Shown here: in pieces, positions 5,555 through 14,395 of the stretch
Layout of the letters: every line of letters starts with the position of its first letter
How positions within the stretch are numbered: position 1 is the first letter of the stretch
Assembly (NCBI GenBank): GCA_900110005.1
Contig: FOCC01000011.1
Coordinates: forward strand, 1 to 54,773
Origin: Ligilactobacillus sp. WC1T17
GTDB lineage: Bacteria; Bacillota; Bacilli; Lactobacillales; Lactobacillaceae
DNA: 54,773 nucleotides
Direction of reading: 5' to 3'
Made by a program: the position numbers and the translations under genes
The notes under the pieces: generated by a model
Databases searched by the model: none
The model's input: only the letters and a program-made list of their open reading frames with translations
What the model was told of the DNA's origin: nothing

Positions 5555-7975
5555 TTATTTAGCATAAAAACTTAAACTTGAATGCTTGCAATCAATGGTA
5601 TACTTGAGGTCTTCATTGCCACGAACAGTCATGCCCATATCTGTGGCGTAGATGACTAAACCTAACTTATGGCCGGCTTTTAAGACGTAGCGCATTGGCT
5701 GTAAGTCTAGAGATAGGTGCACAAATTCATTTGGTTTAAGATCGTCAGCCTGATATAAATTAGTACGGTTTTGTAAATTCAAATGGCCTTTAGTAATCAT
5801 CTTAAACGGTGTTTGTGAAGCCAATTTAAATTCCATCAAATCGTCATTACGCCAGTGGAAGCCACAGTCTAAAGCCTTGCGGGCTAAGGTTGCCGGTACC
5901 GGTGCCAAGCGCTTATCCAAACCATAATCAACCACCATAAAACTCAGCATGCCGTGATCGTTATCGACGGCGACATCAAGATCTAAATGCGGTGTGCCTT
6001 CTAAGGTTAAGGCTTGAGCTAAGGCCTTGCTTTGCCAAATTAACCGGTTGGAAGCTAAAACAGTATCTGAACTAAGCAGGTCAGCTTGCCATTTAGCCGT
6101 GTCTTTGGTATAGGCCTCAAAAAGATGTTTAGGTAAAACATCGCCGAAAGTGAGTTTTTGATCGTCTTTCTTGCATTGTCCTTCCTTGAGTTTGCCGCAA
6201 GGGCGTAAACCTAAAGTGTAGTTTTTGGCATCTTTTTCTACCCAGTCAGCTTGTGTTACCCAGGTCGATTCTTGGGTGTTATCTTGGACTAAGACGTCTG
6301 GGAGAATATTTTTAGCTCCGTTATCTAAGCCGTAAAGTTTATAGGAGAGCCACAGGTTCATCATTTCGCTAAAATCAAGGGATTGGAAATTATTAATGTA
6401 GATGTGCTGTCCCTGGTGCAAAATCAGCTTAGTAGTGGTAGGCAGTGATTTTAAAGCTTGGTAGAATTGGTAGACGTTTCGTAATTTAACATTCCAATCA
6501 TTTAAACCATGGACTAAGATGGCATCACACTTGACGTTTTGGACATCATTTAGATAATTGCGTGCATCCCAAAAGGTGTTGTAGCTGCCGGAAGTACGGT
6601 CTTGACCTTGGGTTATTTGGTTCAAATGGCTGTTCCATGCCTGCTTGATTTTTAAAAAGGAACCGGCATTTTGGCGCCGGCTGAAGCAATCTTCAGCTAA
6701 AACATCAGCATCTTCACCGGGAAAACCGCCAGGAGCAATGACTAAGCCGCCGTCCCGGTAGTAGTCATACCAGCTGGAAATGGCAGCTTCGGCAATAATG
6801 GTTTCTAACCCCTTGACCCCAGTGGTAGCACAGGCTTGGGCTAATGTTCCCAGATAAGATTTGCCGGTCATGGCAACTTTGCCATTGGACCACCAAGCCT
6901 TGATTTCAACGCCGCTGGTACGGTCGGTGAAAGCTTTGCGGTCACCATGAAGCCATTCAATAATAGCGGTGGCGGATAGGGTTTCTTCTTTGCTGCCGCA
7001 GGTTCTAAAGCCGTCAGAATCAAGGGTGCCGATGCCGGCGGCATAGACAGCGGCAAAACCGCGGGCCAAGAAGTAATCATTTAACGTATAAGAAAATTCA
7101 CGGCCAAAAGTTTCGCTGGCTTCTTTAGCGGAATCAACGGGTGTTATTTTTTTAACTTCCGGTTTTTTAAAGACGGGCGCTTTGATGTCATCGTAAGTTA
7201 AATGGTTAGGCTCTTTACGGGTCAATTTGATATTAACATCATGGGTTAAAGCTTCCACGTCGCTGTCATTTGTGCCTTGATTATAAGGGCTGGCCGTGTA
7301 AACCACTGGGACTTTAAGGCCGTTTTCGGTATCTTTAGGCCGGATAATTTCAGTCTTTAACAGATCAGCCTTGCCGTCGCCGTCAGAATCAAGGTCGGAT
7401 TCAACATAAACAACTTCATAGATTAATTGATTAGTATCAATGACAGGTTGGGCCTTGCCATTAAAGAAGAGCGGCTTTTTTTCAGCCGGCAGGTCATAAA
7501 AAGGAGTGAAAAAGCCTAAGTTGGCTAAGCGGTCCAAGAAGATTTGGCCGTTTTTGGTTCTAGTGTTCAATAAAAGATAAAAGGCTTTGAGTAAATCTTT
7601 TTGGTCATTTAACTTCTTTTTATGGGTTAAATTGTATTTATCCATAGCTTCCAGCGGGTGATTCAAGGAAAAATCACAGCCAACTTCAAAGCCCAACAAT
7701 TGCATGCCGACAGCATAAAAGACGTCTAGGGTGAGCGGCTCTGTCTGCAAAAATTCAACGATAGTTAAAGCAGAAGTGGCAGCTAATTGATGAAATTTTT
7801 CATCTTTGGCAGCAGCCGTTTTAGCTTGCGGGAAGCATTTTTTTAACAGGTCTGCAAATAGTTGGTTTAGATTAGTTTTTTGCCAGGAAGCATCATCAAT
7901 AAACCCGAGGCTGGCGAGTTCTTTTTGCTGGATGGCAAACGGTGTTTTGACAATAGAGAATTGATTGAATTTCAT
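5555..7975 (-). CDS. pepX: Xaa-Pro dipeptidyl-peptidase PepX
   Basis: This 806-residue cytoplasmic serine peptidase (family S15) removes X-Pro dipeptides from proline-rich peptides such as casein fragments. Visible are the N-terminal helical PepX domain (about residues 1-145), the alpha/beta-hydrolase core with nucleophile motif GKSYLG near residue 372, and the C-terminal jelly-roll domain. Length matches the lactobacillar family (~790-810). The start is set by GGGGG a few nt before the ATG. It is monocistronic and convergent with the regulator remnant. It complements the oligopeptide importer encoded further right. Confidence 0.96.
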   Translation of the reverse strand: MKFNQFSIVKTPFAIQQKELASLGFIDDASWQKTNLNQLFADLLKKCFPQAKTAAAKDEKFHQLAATSALTIVEFLQTEPLTLDVFYAVGMQLLGFEVGCDFSLNHPLEAMDKYNLTHKKKLNDQKDLLKAFYLLLNTRTKNGQIFLDRLANLGFFTPFYDLPAEKKPLFFNGKAQPVIDTNQLIYEVVYVESDLDSDGDGKADLLKTEIIRPKDTENGLKVPVVYTASPYNQGTNDSDVEALTHDVNIKLTRKEPNHLTYDDIKAPVFKKPEVKKITPVDSAKEASETFGREFSYTLNDYFLARGFAAVYAAGIGTLDSDGFRTCGSKEETLSATAIIEWLHGDRKAFTDRTSGVEIKAWWSNGKVAMTGKSYLGTLAQACATTGVKGLETIIAEAAISSWYDYYRDGGLVIAPGGFPGEDADVLAEDCFSRRQNAGSFLKIKQAWNSHLNQITQGQDRTSGSYNTFWDARNYLNDVQNVKCDAILVHGLNDWNVKLRNVYQFYQALKSLPTTTKLILHQGQHIYINNFQSLDFSEMMNLWLSYKLYGLDNGAKNILPDVLVQDNTQESTWVTQADWVEKDAKNYTLGLRPCGKLKEGQCKKDDQKLTFGDVLPKHLFEAYTKDTAKWQADLLSSDTVLASNRLIWQSKALAQALTLEGTPHLDLDVAVDNDHGMLSFMVVDYGLDKRLAPVPATLARKALDCGFHWRNDDLMEFKLASQTPFKMITKGHLNLQNRTNLYQADDLKPNEFVHLSLDLQPMRYVLKAGHKLGLVIYATDMGMTVRGNEDLKYTIDCKHSSLSFYAK

Positions 7976-8071
7976 ACTTAACCCCCTGATTAAAATATTT
8001 TAACCTTATTATAACGCATTTAATCAGGCAAGGCATTGATTGAATTGCATTTATTAAAAAAGGAGGGTACA

Positions 8072-8095
8072 ATGGACGGGAAAGGTTGTTATTAA
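8072..8095 (+). CDS. Possible 7-codon leader ORF before the orphan OppA gene
   Basis: The strongest ribosome binding site in this leader (AGGAGG, 8061-8066) serves an ATG followed by six codons and a stop (MDGKGCY). The OppA-like gene begins 41 nt later with a much weaker site. It may be a translated leader peptide, or the scar of an altered gene start. Confidence 0.3.
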   Translation: MDGKGCY

Positions 8096-8136
8096 AGGGA
8101 AGTAAACGTTTTCTTGAAATGGGGTGTGTTGTGTTG

Positions 8137-9738
8137 ATGAAACATAAAATCGGCTTTTTAGGGATGAGTTTAGTTGTGGATTTACTGCTTTCAGGATGTA
8201 CACAAGCTCAACAGGCTAAAAAAATTTCACATCATCAAGTGGTTAAACTCGCTATCAGGGATAGAGCGGTTACGTTAGATACAGCTAAGTTAGAAGATGC
8301 TAACGGTTCGCAAATTGCGCAAAATGTCTATGAGGGATTATATCGTTTGGACAAAGCAGGTTATTTAGTTTTAGCCGGAGCTAAGAGTGAAGAAAAATCC
8401 AGTGACAAAAGGGTTTTGACCTATCATTTGAAAAAGAACCATTGGTCTAATGGGGATTTGGTGACGGCAAAAGATTATGTAATTGCATGGCAGAGAGCTG
8501 TTAACAAAACGAGTGGAAACAGTTGGAATAGTCTCAAAATCTTGCAAAATGCCAGTGCTGTACACTCTGGGCTTCTGCCACTAAGTTCCTTAGGGGTTAA
8601 GGCATTAGATGATTTGACTCTGCAAGTCACGTTGGTAAAACCTGTTTCATATTATCAGCAAGTTTTTACTAGTACCGTTGCCATGCCGCAAAATTACCGG
8701 CTGGTACAGCGATATGGTACTAAATACGGGACCAAAGCCGAGTACACGGCTTTTAACGGTCCCTTCAAACTCAACCACTGGACGCCCCAAGCTAAACAAT
8801 GGACTTTGGTTAAGAACCAAAATTATTGGGGACACAAAAGTGTTAAATTAAAGAAAGCCAAATATTACACCGATGAAAAGACGGCTAATGTGGTCAAAGA
8901 TTTTAAAAAAGGCAAGTATGACTATGTGCGCGTGGGCACTTTATATAACAGCCGCTACAAAAAAGATGCGGATTTCCACGAACATCTGATACCGCAAATT
9001 ATCGTGCTGAATTTTAATCCGCAAAGAAAAGTTACGGCTAATCGTCATTTTAGACTGGCTGTAACATATGCCCTAGACCGCCGGCAGCTGGTCAAAAAGC
9101 AGCTTAAAAGCGGTCAAGCTTTGTATGGCTTGATTCCGCAAAATTATTCTTATAATTTGTCCAATGACTTATGTTTTAGAAAAGAGTATGGCAATTTGGT
9201 CGGCTACAAGCCCAAACTAGCGCGTAAATACTTGAAGTTAGCGCAGCAAGAATTGGGGCAAAAGAAAATTACCTTAACGATGCTGGCTACGAATACTAGC
9301 GAAAGTCAATTGGTGGCTCAAAAAGTCGCTAAGCAACTCAAGCAAGTACTGCCTGATGTGACTTTAAAGGTTAAGGCTGTTTCTTTAGCGCAAAAAATTA
9401 AACAAGCGGATGCTTACCAATATGATATGGTCTACCTGTCATGGCAGCCGGATTTTGTCGATTTATCCAGCTTCTTTAATTATGGCGGGATGCTTCATTT
9501 AAGCGATTATCAGAATCAAACTTATTGGCAGCTGGTAGAGCAGGTGCAGACGATGCAGGCCAGCGCTAAATGCCGGCAAATGTATGCTAAGGCTGAAAAA
9601 ATTCTGATTGCACAAGATGCTTTTGTGGTACCGGTATTCCAGTCGACAGAAGGCTACTTTATCACTAAAGGGGTTAAAGGTATCACCTTTTCACCATATG
9701 CGACCACGTATTATTTGAGATATGTAGATGCTAAGTAA
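8137..9738 (+). CDS. OppA-family peptide-binding lipoprotein, orphan
   Basis: This 533-residue extracellular solute-binding protein of family 5 captures oligopeptides for an Opp/Dpp-type ABC importer. I chose the ATG at 8137 because it gives a lipoprotein signal, MKHK followed by a hydrophobic stretch and the lipobox LLSGC. An in-frame TTG at 8086 would place 17 odd residues in front. An aspartate inside the hydrophobic stretch (VVDLLL) is unusual. The mature part keeps family features: an early LDTAKLEDANG segment, KNHWSNGDLVTAKDYV and YALDRRQLV. No permease or ATPase genes adjoin it. It probably delivers peptides to the OppBCDF system at 19247-23230 or to another permease. Confidence 0.85.
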   Translation: MKHKIGFLGMSLVVDLLLSGCTQAQQAKKISHHQVVKLAIRDRAVTLDTAKLEDANGSQIAQNVYEGLYRLDKAGYLVLAGAKSEEKSSDKRVLTYHLKKNHWSNGDLVTAKDYVIAWQRAVNKTSGNSWNSLKILQNASAVHSGLLPLSSLGVKALDDLTLQVTLVKPVSYYQQVFTSTVAMPQNYRLVQRYGTKYGTKAEYTAFNGPFKLNHWTPQAKQWTLVKNQNYWGHKSVKLKKAKYYTDEKTANVVKDFKKGKYDYVRVGTLYNSRYKKDADFHEHLIPQIIVLNFNPQRKVTANRHFRLAVTYALDRRQLVKKQLKSGQALYGLIPQNYSYNLSNDLCFRKEYGNLVGYKPKLARKYLKLAQQELGQKKITLTMLATNTSESQLVAQKVAKQLKQVLPDVTLKVKAVSLAQKIKQADAYQYDMVYLSWQPDFVDLSSFFNYGGMLHLSDYQNQTYWQLVEQVQTMQASAKCRQMYAKAEKILIAQDAFVVPVFQSTEGYFITKGVKGITFSPYATTYYLRYVDAK

Positions 9739-9768
9739 AAGCAGCGGATAAGACCGCTGCTTTTTTTA
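9738..9768 (+). terminator. Terminator of the orphan OppA gene
   Basis: AAGCAGCGG/CCGCTGCTT forms a stem followed by seven T. Confidence 0.85.
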
Positions 9769-9776
9769 TTTTCTCA

Positions 9777-9805
9777 TTGACATTTAATGTTGTTTTTAGT
9801 AATAT
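9777..9805 (+). promoter_or_regulatory. Promoter of the amino acid permease gene
   Basis: TTGACA (9777-9782) and TAATAT (9800-9805) have 17-nt spacing and lie 36 nt before the start codon. Confidence 0.6.
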
Positions 9806-9841
9806 TAGTAGCTGTATTTTACTGATTATGGGAGTGATTGA

Positions 9842-11239
9842 ATGGGCTTAAGAGAGCGGGTTTTAAAAAAAGAAAGTCTTAAACGATACTTGGATTCTGA
9901 TAAACTGCTCGTCAAGCAGTTAACGGCCGGTGATTTGATTGCCATGGGTATTGGGGCGGTTATCGGTACAGGTATCTTCATTTTACCGGGGACAGTGGCA
10001 GCAATGTATAGCGGACCTGCCATTGTTTTTTCATTTATTTTGGCAGCAGTGGTCTGCTCGCTAGCGGCTATGTGTTACGCCGAATTTGCTTCAGCGCTGC
10101 CGATTGCCGGTTCGGCATATTCTTTTGGCAATGTAGTCTTTGGTGAAATTATCGGCTGGCTCCTTGGATGGGCGTTGATTTTGGAGTATATTTTAGCAGT
10201 TGCTGCGGTATCAACGGGTTTTTCCGCCTACACCGCTTCACTGCTCAAAGGCTTTAACATAACGCTGCCCCGTGCTGTTAGCGGACCCTTTAATCCCAGC
10301 CAGGGGACCTATATCAACCTGGTGGCGATTTTGATTGTTTTATTTATCGCCTATATTTTGAACCGCGGGGTTAAATCATCGATGACTTTAAATAAAGTGA
10401 TGGTTTTGGTTAAAATTTTAGTGATTGTTTTATTTGTCGTGGTAGGATTATTTTACGTTAAACCAGCTAATTGGCATCCTTTTATGCCTTTTGGTGCTAA
10501 AGGTGTCGTGACCGGTGCGGCTCAGGTGTTTTTTGCTTATTTAGGTTTTGATGTGGTTGCTGCTTCAGCCGCTGAAGTTAAAAATCCGGCTAAAAACATG
10601 CCCAGAGGGATTATCGGTACTTTGATTATTTGTACTGTCCTTTATATTTTAGTAGCCGCTGTATTGACGGGCATGACAGCTTATACTAAATTGGATGTGG
10701 CTAACCCGGTGGCCTATGCTTTTCAATTGGCGGGTCAGGATTGGTTTGCCGGGTTATTGTCTGTTGGTGCTTTAGCAGGGATGTTTACCATGATGGTATC
10801 GATGATTTTCAGTTCCTCACGTTTGATTTATTCGATTGGACGTGATGGACTATTGCCGCAGTTTTTGGGTGTTGTCGACACTACAACGCGGGTGCCGAAA
10901 CATAGTATGCTAGCCGTTACGGTGGTCGTAGCTTTGCTTGGGGGCTTTGTTTCTTTAGATCAATTGACCAGTTTGGTTAATATCGGGACTTTACTAGCCT
11001 TTACCTTTATTTCTTTAGGGATTATCCCTTTGCGCAAGCGGCAGGATATTCCTAATCACGATGGGTTTAAAGTGCCGTTTTATCCAATTTTGCCCCTGAT
11101 TTCAGCGGCCTGCTGTGTTGGCATGCTGTTTCAGTTGTCGCTTGAAACGTGGATTGCTTCTGTCCTCTGGTTTTTAATCGGCTTAATTATTTATTTTGCT
11201 TATGGCATTAGGCATAGTAAATTGAATCAAAAAGCTTAA
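9842..11239 (+). CDS. APC-superfamily amino acid permease (cationic amino acid transporter-like)
   Basis: This 465-residue membrane protein has about 12 membrane segments and the APC helix-1 signature GIGAVIGTGIF near residue 37. Extended homology features (YAEFASALPIAGSAYSF and FFAYLGFDVVAASAAEVKNP) place it with the CAT/YfnA-like group, which imports amino acids with protons. The substrate is not determinable. It starts after GGGAGTG at normal spacing and is monocistronic between two terminators. Nothing in it looks broken. Confidence 0.9.
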   Translation: MGLRERVLKKESLKRYLDSDKLLVKQLTAGDLIAMGIGAVIGTGIFILPGTVAAMYSGPAIVFSFILAAVVCSLAAMCYAEFASALPIAGSAYSFGNVVFGEIIGWLLGWALILEYILAVAAVSTGFSAYTASLLKGFNITLPRAVSGPFNPSQGTYINLVAILIVLFIAYILNRGVKSSMTLNKVMVLVKILVIVLFVVVGLFYVKPANWHPFMPFGAKGVVTGAAQVFFAYLGFDVVAASAAEVKNPAKNMPRGIIGTLIICTVLYILVAAVLTGMTAYTKLDVANPVAYAFQLAGQDWFAGLLSVGALAGMFTMMVSMIFSSSRLIYSIGRDGLLPQFLGVVDTTTRVPKHSMLAVTVVVALLGGFVSLDQLTSLVNIGTLLAFTFISLGIIPLRKRQDIPNHDGFKVPFYPILPLISAACCVGMLFQLSLETWIASVLWFLIGLIIYFAYGIRHSKLNQKA

Positions 11240-11276
11240 AAAAAGCGCAAAGTTTTCAGCTTTGCGCTTTTTTTTT
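11238..11276. terminator. Bidirectional terminator
   Basis: AAGCGCAAAG/CTTTGCGCTT lies between the convergent permease and antiporter genes, with an A-run on one side and a T-run on the other. Confidence 0.85.
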
Positions 11277-12444
11277 AAGCGGCACTTTTTTTAGAAAGTA
11301 CAGCATATTTTAACAAAAACGGGGCGATAATAGTGGTTAAAATAATAACAATGATAACGCCTGAATAGTACTTAGCCGATAAAAGACCGGCTTCATAACC
11401 GATTTGGGCAATAATCAAAGCCATTTCTCCCCGTGAGACCATGCCGGCGCCGATAATATTGGCAGATTTGAAATCCATTTTTAAAAGTTTGGCTCCCAAG
11501 CCGCAACCTAAATGTTTGGTTAACAGGGCCAAGATGGTCAAAGGAATAATAAAAATCAGATCGGATAAGAAACCTTTGAAAGTCATGTTAAGTCCGATGC
11601 TGACAAAAAACATCGGGATGAAAACCGCGTATCCGATTGGTTCAATATTGGAATCAACTTCTTTTTTATAAGGGGTTTGGGCAATAGCAACCCCGGCAAA
11701 AAAGGCACCAACGACATCACTTAGACCAGCCGCTTCAGCCAAGTAAGCCATACCCATGCAGATGAAGACGGACATCAAGGTCACCGCAGCCGAGATAGAC
11801 AATTTTTCGGCTAATTTCATCAGCATTGGAGCGATGAAGCGGAAGAGGAGGTAGATAAAGACAAAGTAGATGACCTGGAAGACAAATGATAGCCAAATGT
11901 TGCTTTGTACCTGGCCGCCTGCTTTTTGTGCCACGTCGCTAAAGAGGCTGACCAAGACACTTAAGATGATGACCGCTAAAATATCATCGATAACAGCCGC
12001 TCCTAAAATAGTAGTACCTTCTTTAGAGTCTAAGAAATGCAGTTCTTTTAAAACTTCAACAGAGATTGAGACTGATGTAGCCGCAAAAGTAACCCCTAAA
12101 AAGATGGCTTTTTCGTTGGTGAAATTAAACCAGCGGCCAAACAGGTAAATCACTAAGGCCGGCAGGATGACCCCGCTGATGGCCACAGAAAAGGCTGGTT
12201 TCAAATATTTTTTAAGTAAGGCTAAATCACTTTCCAAACCGGCGATAAACATTAAAATGATAACGCCGATTTCAGAGAAAATATGCACAAAAGAAGTATT
12301 GGTGACCCAGCCCAAAACGGCCGGACCTAAAATGATACCACAGACCAATTCACCGATAACGGCCGGCATGCCCAAACGCCGGCTAAAATGGCCCATAAAA
12401 GCTGTGGTGATTAGAACTAAACTTAAAGTTCCTAAATAAGACAT
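11275..12444 (-). CDS. CPA2-family cation/proton antiporter (NapA/KefB-like)
   Basis: This 389-residue protein has about 12 membrane segments and no C-terminal TrkA/RCK domain. The family exchanges Na+ or K+ for H+ in pH and salt homeostasis. The paired acidic residues of helix 5 are present in GAAVIDDILAV near residue 150, which supports electrogenic NapA-type exchange. Helix-1 features (RRLGMPAVIGELVCGIILGP) are typical. The start follows AAGGAAG. The preference between sodium and potassium cannot be read from the sequence. Confidence 0.88.
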   Translation of the reverse strand: MSYLGTLSLVLITTAFMGHFSRRLGMPAVIGELVCGIILGPAVLGWVTNTSFVHIFSEIGVIILMFIAGLESDLALLKKYLKPAFSVAISGVILPALVIYLFGRWFNFTNEKAIFLGVTFAATSVSISVEVLKELHFLDSKEGTTILGAAVIDDILAVIILSVLVSLFSDVAQKAGGQVQSNIWLSFVFQVIYFVFIYLLFRFIAPMLMKLAEKLSISAAVTLMSVFICMGMAYLAEAAGLSDVVGAFFAGVAIAQTPYKKEVDSNIEPIGYAVFIPMFFVSIGLNMTFKGFLSDLIFIIPLTILALLTKHLGCGLGAKLLKMDFKSANIIGAGMVSRGEMALIIAQIGYEAGLLSAKYYSGVIIVIILTTIIAPFLLKYAVLSKKSAA

Positions 12445-12519
12445 AATGCTCTTCCTTTCTATAACAAACAGCCATAAATGCTATTTTAATTATATCGAGG
12501 CCATATTAGCTTAGCAAAT

Positions 12520-12547
12520 AAAAAAGGCCGCCCAAGGCAGCCTTCAA
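12520..12547 (-). terminator. Terminator of the small 55-residue gene
   Basis: On the minus strand AAGGCTGCC/GGCGGCCTT is followed by a T-run. It directly follows the stop codon. Confidence 0.75.
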
Positions 12548-12548
12548 A

Positions 12549-12716
12549 TTAATATTTGATATTTTTATCAAGCTTAGACAGATTATAAAGTGCGTCTTGA
12601 ATAGTAATGCCGGAAGCTTCAAATTCAGGGTTATCATTTGAGCGGGCAATAAAAAGTTGTGATTTTGTGTCTAATGCGATTGAATAATTTGTTTTAGAAA
12701 ATTGACCAAATTTCAT
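12549..12716 (-). CDS. Small conserved-looking protein of unknown function, 55 residues
   Basis: I place the start at the ATG preceded by GGAGGG at 7-nt spacing, giving a 55-residue soluble protein starting MKFGQFSKTNYS. An upstream in-frame ATG lies within that binding site and is unlikely. The composition is that of a folded alpha/beta protein, with neither membrane segment nor signal peptide. Its own terminator and strong ribosome binding site argue for a real gene. It is divergent from the guanylate-kinase-like gene. I do not recognise a family. Confidence 0.65.
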   Translation of the reverse strand: MKFGQFSKTNYSIALDTKSQLFIARSNDNPEFEASGITIQDALYNLSKLDKNIKY

Positions 12717-12847
12717 AATTTGCCCTCCATTCATAGTAAAATTAAGTTAGTTTGAGTTTAAAATGTATTCGTTTTCAACTCAATGAATATAGTATACAAT
12801 ATTAAAGCGTTTTACGCAATTTTTTTGCATAAATAGGAGGAGAAAAT

Positions 12848-13399
12848 TTGGACAACAAGGTAATTGTTTTATGTGGTGCACCAGGCACCGGTAAGACGAC
12901 GGTTCGCAATTATTTAGTTGAAAAATTAGGCTATAGCTTGATTTTGACCCACACTACCAGACCAAAACGAGCCGGCGAAGAAGATGGAGTAGATTATTTT
13001 TTTGAAGATCAGACCACTTTTTTTAAACGGCACTATTTTGAATATGTAAAATATGATGATTATTTTTATGGTTCTTCCAAAGAAGGATTGGACAAAGCCT
13101 TTGAAAAAAGTTCCTTAGCAGTTATTATTTTAGATACCAAGGGGGCTTTGACTTATCTTAAAGCTATGCCGAAGCAAACGGAAATTATCTATTTGACAGT
13201 CAAAGATGAAGCCGTTCAGCGCCAAAGAATGCAAAAAAGAGGCGATCAGCCCGCCTTGATTAAAAAGCGTCTGGCATCTAAAGAAGCTAAAAGAGATCAA
13301 GTTATGCAGGATTTGCCGCATGTCTGGCGACTTGAAAATGATGATTGGGGTCAAACACAAGAAAAACTTAAAGACTTAACGGCAAAATGGCGTTCGTAA
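12848..13399 (+). CDS. Guanylate kinase-like P-loop protein
   Basis: This 183-residue cytoplasmic protein has the P-loop GAPGTGKTT near residue 9 and the GMP-site-like segment THTTRPKRAGEEDGVDYFF near 35-53. YFEYVKYDDYFYG follows, in the order of guanylate kinases. A lid-like arginine segment (QRMQKRGD) lies near 126. The P-loop differs from the usual Gmk form and the protein is shorter than true Gmk (~205). It is therefore probably an accessory paralogue rather than the essential enzyme. The start is TTG, supported by AGGAGG 6 nt upstream. It lies immediately upstream of zur but is separated from it by the zur promoter and operator. Confidence 0.8.
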   Translation: MDNKVIVLCGAPGTGKTTVRNYLVEKLGYSLILTHTTRPKRAGEEDGVDYFFEDQTTFFKRHYFEYVKYDDYFYGSSKEGLDKAFEKSSLAVIILDTKGALTYLKAMPKQTEIIYLTVKDEAVQRQRMQKRGDQPALIKKRLASKEAKRDQVMQDLPHVWRLENDDWGQTQEKLKDLTAKWRS

Positions 13400-13404
13400 T
13401 ATGG

Positions 13405-13426
13405 TATAATCGTAATTATTACGATT
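13405..13426 (+). promoter_or_regulatory. Zur box overlapping the zur -10 element
   Basis: The perfect inverted repeat AATCGTAAT-T-ATTACGATT (13408-13426) equals the established Gram-positive Zur operator TCGTAAT-N-ATTACGA. It overlaps the -10 hexamer TATAAT (13405-13410) and lies 12 nt before the start codon. This implies zinc-dependent autorepression. Confidence 0.85.
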
Positions 13427-13438
13427 AGGAGTGAGATA

Positions 13439-13870
13439 ATGATTGATCAGGCGTTGCAGCTTTTAAAGAGCCACAACTATAAAGTGACTAAGCAGCGAAA
13501 AGCACTATTAGAATACTTGAGTCAGCATAGCGATAGTTTTTTAAGCGTTACATCCGTTGATGCATACATGCGCACGCTTTTTCCAGGTATGAGCCATGAT
13601 ACAATTTATCGCAATATTAGGGAATTTGAAGAGATTGGTATTTTAGAAAAGAAGAATCGGCAAGGCGGAGCCAGCGTCAAATATCAATGTGATTTTGATA
13701 ACTTCCACCACCACCATTTTATCTGTCAAAAATGCGGACGGGTGTATGAAGTTAAGCTGGATTTAAGCCAAATCATCAACGACCAGCTGTCTGGCTTTGA
13801 AATTACCGACCACCGCTTTGAACTATACGGCATCTGTGCCCAATGCAAACAGCAAAGCGCATCAAAATAA
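13439..13870 (+). CDS. zur: Zinc uptake regulator of the Fur family
   Basis: This 143-residue DNA-binding protein has an N-terminal winged helix (about 1-80, with SHDTIYRNIREFEE as recognition region) and a metal-binding dimerisation domain. The histidine cluster HHHHFICQKCG and the second pair CAQC give the two CxxC motifs of the structural zinc site. With zinc bound, Zur represses zinc uptake and ribosomal protein paralogue genes. The consensus Zur box in its own promoter separates it from PerR and Fur. It starts after AGGAGTG. No zinc transporter genes are in the window, so other targets lie elsewhere. Confidence 0.9.
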   Translation: MIDQALQLLKSHNYKVTKQRKALLEYLSQHSDSFLSVTSVDAYMRTLFPGMSHDTIYRNIREFEEIGILEKKNRQGGASVKYQCDFDNFHHHHFICQKCGRVYEVKLDLSQIINDQLSGFEITDHRFELYGICAQCKQQSASK

Positions 13871-13955
13871 ATCAAAATTTAATTATTTCAATGAAAATTT
13901 AAAGGAAAAATGTAGTAGGATTATCAAAGAATATTATTAGAAACGAGGAATTAAA

Positions 13956-14393
13956 ATGGCACAAAGAACGGCGCCGCTGTTGACACCATTTGCTATTATG
14001 TCAATTGTTTTAGCCCTAGGTGCAACGAATGTGGCCGTAAATACAGTTACCCACACATCAGAAGGCAAGGCGAAAGTTTCATCAGTTTCATCATCGTCAT
14101 CAGCGGTGATGTCATCTGTCAGCTCTTCATCTTCCAGCCATAAAGAAAGGCCAAAAGATGAAAGCCATGAATCATCAATGGAAGACCAAAATCAATCTTC
14201 AGCTGAAAGTGCAACGCAAGATTCAACGCAGCAAGATACAACGCAAGACACGACGAATCAAACGACCACCGACACAACATCCAGTTCGTCATCAGCAACC
14301 CAAACTTCATCTTCAACGAATGAAGCTTCAAGTTCAAATACAGCCAGTTCGGCCAGCACAGACACGTCGACGACTACGAATGGAGGTAATTAG
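13956..14393 (+). CDS. Ser/Thr-rich membrane-anchored extracellular protein
   Basis: This 145-residue protein has one hydrophobic segment (about residues 8-30, an uncleaved anchor or signal). Then come roughly 110 residues of low-complexity Ser, Thr, Gln and Asp with many SSS and DTT runs. Such tails are typical of surface proteins that are O-glycosylated or span the wall. There is no sortase motif, and no family is recognised. The gene ends 2 nt before the next start codon, so the two are one operon. The ribosome binding site AACGAGG is moderate. Secretion is inferred from the hydrophobic segment. Confidence 0.7.
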   Translation: MAQRTAPLLTPFAIMSIVLALGATNVAVNTVTHTSEGKAKVSSVSSSSSAVMSSVSSSSSSHKERPKDESHESSMEDQNQSSAESATQDSTQQDTTQDTTNQTTTDTTSSSSSATQTSSSTNEASSSNTASSASTDTSTTTNGGN

Positions 14394-14395
14394 AG

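Noticed and set aside
11870-12439. Plus-strand open frames inside the antiporter region
   Set aside because: They are antisense shadows of a well-supported membrane protein gene, with Lys/Pro-rich nonsense composition.
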